Positions 1 through 7,800 are shown, counted from the first letter of the stretch. The stretch is 8,229 bases of DNA from Nitratidesulfovibrio sp044433065 (GCA_044433065.1 JAWXUA010000130.1:1-8229); one strand, 5' to 3'. The notes: generated by a model from the sequence alone, not told the origin. Numbers and translations: made by a program.

Positions 1-9
1 AACCGTACT

Positions 10-1557
10 TTAACACCAATACCACGTCATGACAGCGCAAGCGACAGTCAGGATGATGGAGATGGCGAAAGCGGGCCTAATGGCTTTGGCGGCATCATCG
101 ATGCGGTTGATGCTTGCGGCAGCAGTTTGGAGCTTAGCAGGTGAAATAACACCGGCCATACCGGCTGCAATGGCACTGGCTGCTGCAAGAAGGACCCCAG
201 GTGCACCGATGGTTTCAGCGGTGGAGAGGTGAAGTTGGGTGAGCATGGCTACACCTGAAGTTTCGGAACCACCGATAAAACCACCGATAAGACCGAGAAC
301 TGGTGCGACGATGGGGTACAGGCTACCGAAAGCGGCAGCAGACGCGTCAGCCATGAGGACAATCATGTTGTCCAGTGGGTTGACGAGTGCCCAGTCAACG
401 GACTTGCCAGAATGGTTCATGACAAAAGCGATGGCAAAGAAGACCATGGTGGACAAAACTGGACGCACAGCACGACGAAGACCAAGCACGGAAGCTTTGG
501 CAAAGGTGCTCATACTCATCTTGAGGAATGGGATACACAAGAGCGTGCTAATGATAACCCAGAAATACCCTTGCCAGAAAATACGTAAACGCTCAGGAGA
601 ATTAGGGATAATTTCCACAGGCATGGAGAAGTCCACAAAGGTCCACTTGAGAAATGGCAGGAATGGCGCATTGGTGGCAAGGGAGAAGACCACAAGAAGA
701 AGCCATGGAGACGCTGCTTTCATGAGCGAGAATTTCTGCTCTGCGGCAAAGTCAGCTTCGTTGAGGAGTTCGCGGTTGTAGAGCGGACGGCCTGTGAGCT
801 TGAGGTAGAGCAAGAGACCAAGAACGATGGCCATACCAGCCGCAATGCCTGTTAAGGTCACAAGGCCAGCACGCGACATGATTTCAGCCACAAAACCAGA
901 GATGATACCCGTGATGAGTGCTGGCTTAGCTCCTTCGCGCATAAGCTTGGTGCCGCCCACAATATGGAGCAAGGAGAAAGCCACAAGGACGGAGAGCACA
1001 AACATGTAGCGTGCAAAGAAATCGCCAATGGCTTCGAGAGGCAGACCTACGAAATTAGCAAAGACTACGGCAGGAATGCCGAGCAAGGCGTAGGTGCACA
1101 TGGCCACATAGCCAAGAGATGGCAAGAGGATGGCAGACACGGTGGAATAGCCAAGGGCCAACATGATAGGAGGCAAAATGGACAGCGCAGGTGCACCAAG
1201 GGACGTTAAGAGAATACCAAAGCCAACGTTGATGAGCAAAAGTTGCACGGCTTTTTGCCCTGGTGCAATACCTTTCATGAGCGCCACAACGCGCCCCATG
1301 GCTCCTACTTCGCGCATGATGGTGACCTGCCAGATGGCAGCACCAAAAACAAGGGAAATAGGGAACGAGGCCACAATGCCTGCAAAAGTCGATGTGGCAA
1401 CAACTTCAAGCGGTGTGTTGAACCAGACATAGGCGAGCACTGCCGCAACAGCCCAACCGACATAGCCTGCATGGTCAGCTGCCATTCTGTATGCAACCAA
1501 TAAAATACCCACAATCAAAACTGGAAGAAACGCCAACAACACCGATACACCGTACAT
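10..1557 (-). CDS. LctP/LldP-family permease (L-lactate permease-like), divergent
   Basis: This 515-residue protein is almost wholly hydrophobic, with a dozen or so probable membrane segments, and is an inner-membrane carrier of the lactate permease family (TC 2.A.14), known to take up lactate or glycolate with protons. By recall against E. coli LldP, the order of segments matches: an N-terminal LLAFLPVLIVGILL, a GFGILLTSLGAPALSILPPI stretch at residues 112-131, LLGIPAVVFANFVGLP at 159-173, GGFIGGSETSGVAMLTQ at 425-441 (LldP has a GAFLSGSNTVSN-like motif there), and SPAKLQTAAASI at 472-483. Length is slightly below the usual 530-560. The LldP motif EGAAGFGAP is replaced by TSLGAP, so the substrate may differ from lactate. 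The start is supported by an AAGGG six bases upstream of ATG. It lies downstream of the pseudouridine synthase on the same strand, but 140 AT-rich bases separate them, so it probably has its own promoter. Family assignment is firm; substrate is inferred. Confidence 0.88.
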   Translation of the reverse strand: MYGVSVLLAFLPVLIVGILLVAYRMAADHAGYVGWAVAAVLAYVWFNTPLEVVATSTFAGIVASFPISLVFGAAIWQVTIMREVGAMGRVVALMKGIAPGQKAVQLLLINVGFGILLTSLGAPALSILPPIMLALGYSTVSAILLPSLGYVAMCTYALLGIPAVVFANFVGLPLEAIGDFFARYMFVLSVLVAFSLLHIVGGTKLMREGAKPALITGIISGFVAEIMSRAGLVTLTGIAAGMAIVLGLLLYLKLTGRPLYNRELLNEADFAAEQKFSLMKAASPWLLLVVFSLATNAPFLPFLKWTFVDFSMPVEIIPNSPERLRIFWQGYFWVIISTLLCIPFLKMSMSTFAKASVLGLRRAVRPVLSTMVFFAIAFVMNHSGKSVDWALVNPLDNMIVLMADASAAAFGSLYPIVAPVLGLIGGFIGGSETSGVAMLTQLHLSTAETIGAPGVLLAAASAIAAGMAGVISPAKLQTAAASINRIDDAAKAIRPAFAISIILTVACAVMTWYWC

Positions 1558-1697
1558 AATGATCCCTTGCCCCTTGTAATCTGCTAAAATGTTGATGCAA
1601 AAATATAATTTTTCTGCGTATTAAGGTTATGAAAACTTTGTAAAAATAGCAAGCCGGAAGTGTATATATAAGACGGTTTCGTATGCTAGCCGTAATA
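1558..1697 (-). other. AT-rich leader region upstream of the permease gene
   Basis: This 140-bp gap between the pseudouridine synthase stop and the permease start holds no open frame or RNA gene that I recognise. It is clearly richer in A and T than its neighbours (runs such as TTATATATA and AAAAATTATATTTTT on the minus strand), which suits a promoter region for the permease. Possible -35-like hexamers (TTTACA, TTGCTA) occur on the minus strand, but none has a convincing -10 partner at 16-18 bases, so I do not place a promoter. No GC-rich hairpin followed by a T run is visible for terminating the upstream gene. Confidence 0.45.
1564..1568 (-). promoter_or_regulatory. Ribosome binding site of the permease gene
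   Basis: On the minus strand the sequence reads AAGGG, then six bases, then ATG. A second purine-rich AAGGGG lies a few bases further upstream. This spacing supports the ATG whose first base is position 1557 as the start. Confidence 0.6.
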
Positions 1698-1702
1698 TTA
1701 CG
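1691..1702. repeat. 12-bp perfect palindrome across the pseudouridine synthase stop codon
   Basis: CGTAATATTACG is a perfect palindrome with no loop, and the minus-strand TAA stop at 1698-1700 lies inside it. It abuts another 6-bp palindrome, GCTAGC, at 1685-1690. It has no loop and no T tract, so it does not look like an intrinsic terminator. It could be a protein-binding site for the permease promoter region, or chance. Confidence 0.35.
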
Positions 1703-2726
1703 CTGGGTGAACGTATTCTTGAATAGAAGGAGGTAAAAAAGACAGCCATGGTGGCAAGCAATGCGCTGTAAAATCAGTAATATGCACATGACCATGATGC
1801 AAGAAAAGCTGTGCATCCGTGCAACTATGCATATCTGACGCCATAAGTTCGCCATACACGGTGTCACCTAGCAAGGGATGCCCTATACTCGCCATATGAG
1901 CACGAATTTGGTGCCGTGCTCCCTTATGGATACGGCATTGCACAAGGGTCATGGCTTGACTGCGTAAGTCTAAAGCCGTCTTGTCATTATTTTTCGTACT
2001 ATTTTGAACACTTGCATGAAATGTTGCTAGCGGTATGACTTCCGTATGCCGCAACGTATCCGCTGTTTCGTAGTCTCGTATTTTGGTCACTTGGCGGTTG
2101 GCTGTATCCAGTGCAGTCTTTACGGTTTGCGATTTATCTATGGTTCCACAAGCTACAGCAAAGTATCTTTTTTCAATATTTCCAAGCTCTTCCGCTTGAG
2201 TCCATAGGTCAAGACCTGCATTATTCAGAGCCACCAAAAGCATGCCAGATGTTGGGCCATCTAAGCGATTAAGAAGCTTGGGAAAACCTTGGGGACATGC
2301 AAAGGCCCTCTCCTCACAAAAGTCTAGACTTGGAAGCAAAGCCTCCACACTAGCTAAGGGACTACCTGCAATGGCTGCGCTATGCAGACCACTGGGTTTT
2401 GCCACAGCGGCAATACCCAACGCTGTATCAACATGAATGATATCGATATGTTGTATGGCAGCATTATGCATGCTTTGGCCGCCTTGCACCACCATGCTCG
2501 CCTCTTTTTCCTGCACAGCCACCACATCGCCAAGAGACACACAAAAACCGCATGGCCGCGCCCGTCCATTGACGGTCACAAGACTATGCTCCCAAAGTCG
2601 ACGGCGCCCACGCACACCCATTTCAGGAAAAAGCGGCGCAATAGCTTGATCAAGGCGCGTGCCATGGCCATCTTCATCAATTATCATACGTTTATTATGC
2701 TCAGCATATACAGTGTTTTCGCTCAT
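1698..2726 (-). CDS. RluA-family RNA pseudouridine synthase with S4 domain
   Basis: This 342-residue enzyme should isomerise specific uridines in rRNA or tRNA to pseudouridine. An S4-like RNA-binding region covers about residues 20-75 (GTRLDQAI, then RGRRRLWEHSLVTVNGR). The catalytic domain follows: AVAKPSGLHS at 107-116, then LLNRLDGPTSG around 151-161 with catalytic Asp156, then KRYFAVACG near 186, and HKGARHQIRAHMASIGHPLL at 267-286, the typical C-terminal family motif. The family's usual HRLD is NRLD here, but the catalytic Asp and the Arg before it are kept. The frame extends 58 codons further upstream to position 2900. I chose the internal ATG because GGGGAG sits directly before it, the candidate promoter lies downstream of the longer start, and the extra residues look unlike any domain. 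The exact target (RluA, RluC or RluD type) cannot be decided from sequence. It is divergent from the TrmJ-like methyltransferase. Confidence 0.92.
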   Translation of the reverse strand: MSENTVYAEHNKRMIIDEDGHGTRLDQAIAPLFPEMGVRGRRRLWEHSLVTVNGRARPCGFCVSLGDVVAVQEKEASMVVQGGQSMHNAAIQHIDIIHVDTALGIAAVAKPSGLHSAAIAGSPLASVEALLPSLDFCEERAFACPQGFPKLLNRLDGPTSGMLLVALNNAGLDLWTQAEELGNIEKRYFAVACGTIDKSQTVKTALDTANRQVTKIRDYETADTLRHTEVIPLATFHASVQNSTKNNDKTALDLRSQAMTLVQCRIHKGARHQIRAHMASIGHPLLGDTVYGELMASDMHSCTDAQLFLHHGHVHITDFTAHCLPPWLSFLPPSIQEYVHPA

Positions 2727-2729
2727 ATT

Positions 2730-2735
2730 CTCCCC
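2730..2735 (-). promoter_or_regulatory. Ribosome binding site that decides the pseudouridine synthase start
   Basis: The minus strand reads GGGGAG, then AAT, then ATG. The spacing is short but the match is strong. It favours the 342-residue product over the longer open frame starting at 2900 and over the later Met14, which has no good site. Confidence 0.6.
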
Positions 2736-2755
2736 AATTTCTTGCCCTAATACGC

Positions 2756-2784
2756 ATACTAAAGAAATCCCTCGCGTAAGGCAA
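2756..2784 (-). promoter_or_regulatory. Candidate sigma70-type promoter for the pseudouridine synthase gene
   Basis: On the minus strand TTGCCT (2784-2779) is followed after 17 bases by TAGTAT (2761-2756). Each hexamer matches consensus at four of six positions. Transcription would start near 2749 and leave a leader of roughly 22 bases. This is a prediction by eye. Confidence 0.4.
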
Positions 2785-2835
2785 TGAACGACACAGCTAC
2801 AGCCTTGCTCGTTATGCACGCTTTTCCACTTTTGA

Positions 2836-2864
2836 TTGACAGGGTCTTGAGCCATTGATATTTT
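2836..2864 (+). promoter_or_regulatory. Candidate sigma70-type promoter for the TrmJ-like/racemase operon
   Basis: TTGACA at 2836-2841 is a perfect -35 hexamer. After 17 bases comes TATTTT at 2859-2864, which matches the -10 consensus at four of six positions. Transcription would begin around 2871, some 45 bases before the methyltransferase ATG. It lies back to back with the candidate promoter of the divergent pseudouridine synthase gene, about 50 bases away. Confidence 0.5.
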
Positions 2865-2869
2865 TCTCT

Positions 2870-2882
2870 TTTTGTCACAAAA
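2870..2882. repeat. 13-bp dyad at the predicted methyltransferase transcription start
   Basis: TTTTGT-C-ACAAAA has two perfect 6-bp arms around one central base. It overlaps the predicted start of transcription of the plus-strand operon, which is a typical place for an operator. I do not recognise it as the site of a known regulator; it lacks the 6-base gap of a CRP or FNR site. Confidence 0.35.
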
Positions 2883-2915
2883 GTCCTCCCAGCTACGCAA
2901 GTCAAGTGAGATACA

Positions 2916-3725
2916 ATGCTAGAAAATATCATCGTCGTCATGGTAAAGACGCGCTTTCCTGAGAATATTGGCATGGTTGCGCGAGCTTGTGCCAATATGG
3001 GAGCTGGGTCCATGGTGCTTGTGGAACCTGAGCTATGGGACATGGAAAAGGCCAAACCTTTGGCTACAAGTAAGGGTCTGTCCATATTGGAAAATCTTTC
3101 TGTTGTGGGGACCATTGCTGAAGCTGTGAAGGATTGCGCCGTCGTTGTAGGGACCACAGCGAGAACTGGCGGCTGGCGGCGTGACATTGCCACGCCAAGT
3201 GTAATAAGCCCTGAAATTGCGCGTATTTTGGCCCATGGGGACAAGGTTGCTTTGCTATTGGGGCCTGAGGATCGAGGTCTGAATAACGAAGAAATTGAAC
3301 ACTGTACGCGCCTTGTGACCATTCCCACAGCGGCAGAAGCCTCGTCATTGAACGTAGCGCAAGCAGCTTTGTTGATGCTGTATGAATGGCATAAGGCATG
3401 GCAAGAGTGTAGGCAGTCAACAGCCTATGTCAGTAAACATGCTGAAATTGTTCCAGAAAAAAGTACAGAAAAAGAGCCAGAAAAGCATTCAGATAACGAT
3501 GCTAGCCGACGCATAAGTCAAAAGGAAAACACCATTCTTTTTGAGACCTTGCGTGCAACCTTGCTTGAAATTGACTATTTAAAGCAGGATAATACCGATT
3601 ATTTTCTCATGCCGTTGCGGCGTTTTTTGGGCAAACAAGACATAGTCCGCCATGAATTTGACATGCTCATGGGTATTTGCCGCCAAGTACGACGTTTAGC
3701 CAAACTCCACAATAAAAGCTTATAA
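2916..3725 (+). CDS. trmJ: TrmJ-like SPOUT (SpoU family) RNA 2'-O-ribose methyltransferase
   Basis: The 269-residue product has the three SPOUT motifs in order: motif 1 TRFPENIGMVARACANMG at residues 12-29 (Asn17 and Arg22 as in the family), motif 2 VALLLGPEDRGLNNEEIEHC at 111-130, and motif 3 IPTAAEASSLNVAQAALLML at 136-155. This is the knotted S-adenosylmethionine-binding fold; family members act as dimers. TrmJ methylates the ribose of nucleotide 32 in some tRNAs. A C-terminal helical region (about 208-262, with LRRFLGKQDIVRHEFDMLMG at 234-253) matches the TrmJ-type tail rather than TrmL or RlmB. A polar, charged linker at about 166-205, with repeated EK/PEK pairs, joins the two and makes the protein a little longer than the 246-residue E. 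coli enzyme. The ATG has a modest GTGAG five bases upstream. It leads a probable two-gene operon. The family is firm; the exact target nucleotide is inferred. Confidence 0.9.
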   Translation: MLENIIVVMVKTRFPENIGMVARACANMGAGSMVLVEPELWDMEKAKPLATSKGLSILENLSVVGTIAEAVKDCAVVVGTTARTGGWRRDIATPSVISPEIARILAHGDKVALLLGPEDRGLNNEEIEHCTRLVTIPTAAEASSLNVAQAALLMLYEWHKAWQECRQSTAYVSKHAEIVPEKSTEKEPEKHSDNDASRRISQKENTILFETLRATLLEIDYLKQDNTDYFLMPLRRFLGKQDIVRHEFDMLMGICRQVRRLAKLHNKSL

Positions 3726-3737
3726 GCACGCAGGTTT

Positions 3738-4661
3738 ATGATGGATTTATCATTCTATAAAATGTGCCCTAGTGGCAATACCACTATTTTGATTAGCAAT
3801 CCCCACATTGCGGCTCCTTTGCGTGCGCCCATCGCCAATATGCTTATGCATCCCTTGCACTTACAGGCAGAACAGGTGGCCTATGTGGATATGCATGCAA
3901 AGCCCCCACACATCACCATGATGGGCGGTGAATTTTGTGGCAATGCTTGCCGTAGCCTCGCAGCCATACTGGCCATGGAGCTCAAAACACAGGGTTCCCA
4001 AGATGGAAAAAACTTCGAGGGTTCTATGCTTTCGTCGGGCACAGATGCACCTGTGGCCTATCGCGTTTACCAAGCGGATGACGGCACCATGAATGCGGCT
4101 ATCCGCATGCCCAATGCCACTATGCCTGCTGTATCCTATGTCAAAATAAACAATAAAAACGCGCCTATAGTCCACCTTGATGGCATTGATCATCTTTTGT
4201 TAGATGAGACCGACCATCCCCAAAGTGCAGAGCACAATACAGCGCAAGCAAGTACAGCCGCACGCGAAATCTTAGACCAATGCGGACTTCTGCAAAGCGT
4301 GGCCGCTGGCTGTATTTGGTATCAACACGACATAGCAACAGGTGCATGCAGCATCACGCCCTTTGTGCATGTACGCGAAACCCAAAGCCTTTATGCGGAA
4401 ACAGCGTGTGGCTCTGGCACCTTGGCTATGGCTCTCTACCTTGCAGGCATGACCCAAGGTGCCACGCCTCAGAACGAGAGCACCGTCACCTTACACGTGC
4501 TTCAACCTAGCGGCATGACCATCACAGCCACATGTACACAGCATGCAAGCCCAAACAGAAACGCACCTCATGCTGAAGCCCATATTGAAGCCCATATTGA
4601 AGCATGGATAGGCGGCGAGGTCACCTGCATAGCCAAAGGCCTAACCATGGTGAATATATAA
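3738..4661 (+). CDS. DapF-fold amino-acid racemase, CntK-like (histidine racemase family)
   Basis: This 307-residue protein belongs to the cofactor-independent, two-cysteine racemase/epimerase fold of DapF. Cys67 in GGEFCGNAC and Cys224 in ETACGSGTLAM are the expected acid/base pair. The details fit the staphylopine-pathway histidine racemase CntK better than diaminopimelate epimerase: by recall, FYKMCPSGNTTILI (residues 6-19) aligns with CntK FSKYNPSGNMTILV, IANMLMHPLHLQAEQVAYVD (32-51) with an EQVGF-containing segment, GGEFCGN with GNEFCGN, and a late LQPSGMTIT with HQPGGSILV. True DapF has a GLGNDF motif near the N-terminus, which is absent. The substrate is therefore probably an L-amino acid other than diaminopimelate. 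There are two successive ATG codons; AGG at 3732-3734 is three bases from the first and six from the second, so the second (3741) may be used. It lies 12 bp after the methyltransferase and is very likely co-transcribed. A 12-bp duplication sits near its C-terminus. Confidence 0.82.
   Translation: MMDLSFYKMCPSGNTTILISNPHIAAPLRAPIANMLMHPLHLQAEQVAYVDMHAKPPHITMMGGEFCGNACRSLAAILAMELKTQGSQDGKNFEGSMLSSGTDAPVAYRVYQADDGTMNAAIRMPNATMPAVSYVKINNKNAPIVHLDGIDHLLLDETDHPQSAEHNTAQASTAAREILDQCGLLQSVAAGCIWYQHDIATGACSITPFVHVRETQSLYAETACGSGTLAMALYLAGMTQGATPQNESTVTLHVLQPSGMTITATCTQHASPNRNAPHAEAHIEAHIEAWIGGEVTCIAKGLTMVNI
4575..4598 (+). repeat. In-frame 12-bp tandem duplication in the racemase gene
   Basis: GAAGCCCATATT is present twice in perfect tandem (4575-4586 and 4587-4598), with a further GAAGC starting a third unit. 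It encodes EAHI-EAHI-EA near the C-terminus (about residues 280-289). A 12-base unit keeps frame, so copy number could change by slippage without breaking the protein. Confidence 0.9.
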
Positions 4662-4675
4662 TACTACATCAAGCA

Positions 4676-4700
4676 CTATCCCATATGCTATCCCATATGG
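4676..4700. repeat. Intergenic 12-bp tandem repeat with an embedded inverted repeat
   Basis: CTATCCCATATG occurs twice in perfect tandem (4676-4687 and 4688-4699), just after the racemase stop. Because CATATG is self-complementary, the array also forms a dyad, CCATATG-6 bases-CATATGG (4681-4700). There is no T tract after it, so it is a weak candidate for a terminator. Confidence 0.8.
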
Positions 4701-4751
4701 CCACAATGTTCATACAAGTCTACTCATTCCATTCTCCCAGAAGCTTAGTCC

Positions 4752-4780
4752 TTGACGATATACCAAGCATATCGTAGCGT
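4752..4780 (+). promoter_or_regulatory. Candidate promoter of the large gene with a dyad in its spacer
   Basis: TTGACG (4752-4757) is followed after 17 bases by TAGCGT (4775-4780), a good -35 with a weaker -10. A 7-bp inverted repeat, ACGATAT-accaagc-ATATCGT (4755-4761 and 4769-4775), fills the spacer and touches both hexamers. Transcription would start near 4787, about 37 bases before the ATG. A repressor bound to the dyad would block the polymerase; this is inference. The rest of the 162-bp gap holds only the tandem repeat upstream. Confidence 0.4.
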
Positions 4781-4823
4781 AGTTTGATTATTCACGTATA
4801 TACTGCAACAGGTTACGCTATCT

Positions 4824-7800
4824 ATGACAATTACCACGCCTTTTCCTTCCTCAGCTTTTTTCTTTGACAAGCAAGATAAAACGCTTCTGCACCTTGCCAA
4901 TAAGGTTTTGGACAAACAAAGCCTCAACGCATCGCAATCTTATGGTGCGCCTTCACATATGGTGCGCAAATTGTTCGACGCCAACTTGCACCCACACGGC
5001 ATCAAAGAATTGGCTGTTACCCATGAATTGCGCGTGGCCTATGCCGTCATGAACTTGTTGGACAGCCTCGAAGCTGGACGCACAGAAGACCGTCTTCTAG
5101 CCCTGACAGCCTTGCGCGATGAGGTTTTGAGCTCTGCACAAACAACGTTGCAGCGCAATACAGCCCGCGTTCTCATCCAAATCATGAAAGAACTTGTGCG
5201 TGCCCATGGCGACCCGTGCCGCCAAATAAAACTTGCCCATGATTTTAGAGATACAGCTGCAGGAAAGCCGCGCATTGTTCGCGCCATGCTCGACCGCTAC
5301 AATCTTTTGGAAATGCCTGAAGAGTGGAACCAAGTGGCCTTTGACAACCACGTGCACGATGCAAGCACCAAGGGCCGCAAAAATCCTACGCACCTGATTA
5401 TGGACGCGTGGGTCAAGGGTATCCGCCACCTCACCGTCATCTACTATAATTATATTGATGGCTGTGCCGCGCAAGAGCTCTTGCAGGCTGCGCAAATTAT
5501 GGGCGTTGCTGTGCGCATTGGCGTCGAATTTCGCTCACCGTTCCATGGCCGCTATGTGGACTTCATCTGGGTGCCACGCGGCTTTTCCCATGGCCAAGAG
5601 CTTTTGGATTTCTTGGATGAGCCACCAGTACAAGCCTTATTCGCTGAGGGCCGCAAAGCCTCGAACTGGCAAGAACGTTATGTTTTCGCTACCTTAGCAC
5701 GGTGGAACACTATCCATAGATTGGCTGTGAACGAAGAATTTGGCCTCACCCTGGAACCTATCACCAAGGAACGCTTCACACGCTTTGTGGGTAGCGGCCA
5801 AGCCTCGCTCTTGCACCTAGCGGAATGCGTTCACCAAACCATATGCCCAGCCTTTGCGAGCCGTGTTGCCGAGCTGCGCGACGAGCTGGAATGCATCACC
5901 AGCAGCATTCCTGCGCATGAACAGCATGATAATCACCGCATTGCGCATATTCATGAGACTGTGAAGCGCATGAATAGCGTGGACGCTGAAGCCATTTTGG
6001 AAAATTGGCTTGACCATGCTGTGAATGCAGACTTGCCAAATCCTGACCTTGTTCCAGAGGCACCAATTCTATATCCACGTGAAAAAACTGGGAAATTTTT
6101 TGCCTCGCAGAGACAAAGTGGCCATAGAGGACAGCAACTGGATGCAGAGCTCAATGACCAACGCTATGTCGACGGCCTAACGCCTCCTGAACTGCTCCAA
6201 ATGCCGCCCCATATCCTGCTTGACTGGCTTACAAGTCTGCACAGTGACTACCGTGTCACACTGAACCTTGGTGGCGTTAACACTGCGGATACACTAGAAC
6301 TTTTATGGCAATGTGGCGGTCTCATCACGCACCTTGAGATTTTCAACCTTAAGGACTGGTCACAAGGTCGTGCCGAGCACATGGCAGAAATCAGCGAGCT
6401 GCAAGGTGCCATCAATCAAGCCAACATGCCACTCCTCAAGCGCATCATCCAGACTATTCTTCAAGAATATGAAGGTAATGCAGAGCGCGCCAAGACCTTC
6501 CGAACCATCCTCCATGGCATGGTTGAGCTGCAAAATCTCTACACAGTTGTCCCTTTGCGCTCGCGCCTTGGCACGGACTCCACAAGCCGCTCCCACCGGC
6601 AGCACGGCATGGGCCTTGTGTTCCCAGAGACCTTACCACCGCGTGCCCAGCGCGCCTTGAAGGCCAAGGTTGTGGAAGCACCCAGTGCCACAGTGCGCCT
6701 TTTGGGGCACAATGCACGAGCCACCGATGAGCACGCACGGCCCCTCTGCGAAGAAGGGTTCCCCATTGAAGATGGTCACCATGCATCGGACATAACTAGC
6801 CAAAATACCAATCAAAATTACCAAACGATAGGCCAAACGACAGGCCAAACAACGGGCCACACAACGGGCCAAAGCCCTATTACGCCAAACAATAAAGCGG
6901 CACGCCAACGCTTGCCCATCCACAGTACGGTCTATCGTCGCGAAAGCCACATTCCACAGCGTCACCCTCTGCTTGGCCGCGGCCTTTCTGAGTGGCTGCG
7001 ACGTCTGCCCCTGTGCTCTCGCGTTGGCACAAAAACCATTGTGGATTGGAAAGTATCGACGCATTCCACGCGCGTCACTGCTAGCAAAAATGGTGGTAAT
7101 ATCGCGACCTTAGGCAAAAGCCTTGGCATGTCGCCTGCGCATTTATCCTTAGATGATAAGGAAGATAACTGTTCCAAAGCCCGCCTTGGCATCGCCTACC
7201 TCAACAACACACTCCTGAACTGCATCAAAATCCTCATCGGCTTCATCCCAGCCATGATGACCTTCCACTATACACAAACGTGGTGGCTTCTCGCGTGGTT
7301 TGGTGCACTCATCTGGTTCAGCATCACCGGTGTGCGCAATATCGTGCAAGCCGTTCTTGCTGGCGGTGGTGGTTGGCGTAGTACACCCCTATTACGTTGG
7401 AATAATTACGTAAGTTGGAGTCGCATGAGTGACTCGCTCATGTTTACTGGTCTCTCTGTGCCCATACTTGAGCTTGGCATGCGTACGCTCTTACTGCAAG
7501 ACACCCTTGGCATGGACTCACAAAGTCACCCAGCCATTGTATTTACAGTCATCGCCACAGCAAATGGACTGTATATAGCGTCGCACAACATATATCGAGG
7601 ACTGCAAACAGAAGCTATCATCGGTAATATGTTCCGTAGTGTCTTGGCTATTCCAGTCGCTATGTCCTACACCACAATCTTATTTGAAATACTATCCTTC
7701 TTTAATGTCTATGATCCATGGGTCATGCTGCAACCAAGTGCCACCATCATATCCAAGATGGCATCGGACACTGTTGCCGCTATTGTTGAAGGCTTTGCAG

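Noticed and set aside
239..781. Plus-strand open frame of 180 codons inside the permease gene
   Set aside because: It is antisense to a clear membrane transporter, is rich in Arg, Lys, Thr and Met as expected of a shadow frame, and shows no domain or ribosome binding site.
1640..1675. Sigma54-type promoter for the permease gene
   Set aside because: A CCGGCTTGCT stretch on the minus strand recalls the -12 TTGC element, but no GG element lies at the required distance.
2727..2900. 58-codon N-terminal extension of the pseudouridine synthase frame
   Set aside because: The upstream starts lack a good ribosome binding site, the extension resembles no domain, and it would cover both candidate promoters of the divergent region. 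GGGGAG directly before the ATG at 2726 decides the start.
3738..4661. Annotation as ordinary diaminopimelate epimerase (DapF)
   Set aside because: The fold and cysteine pair fit, but the N-terminal GLGNDF-type motif is missing and several motifs match CntK better, so I did not assign dapF.
4676..4700. Intrinsic terminator after the racemase gene
   Set aside because: The CCATATG/CATATGG dyad is short and AT-rich and is not followed by a run of T, so it does not meet the usual pattern.
6801..6880. CRISPR array or mobile-element terminus
   Set aside because: The 12-base units are contiguous, in frame and without spacers; they are a coding minisatellite.
6633..7064. Minus-strand open frame of 143 codons
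   Set aside because: It is antisense to the continuous large plus-strand frame and has the composition of a shadow frame, with no recognisable motif.
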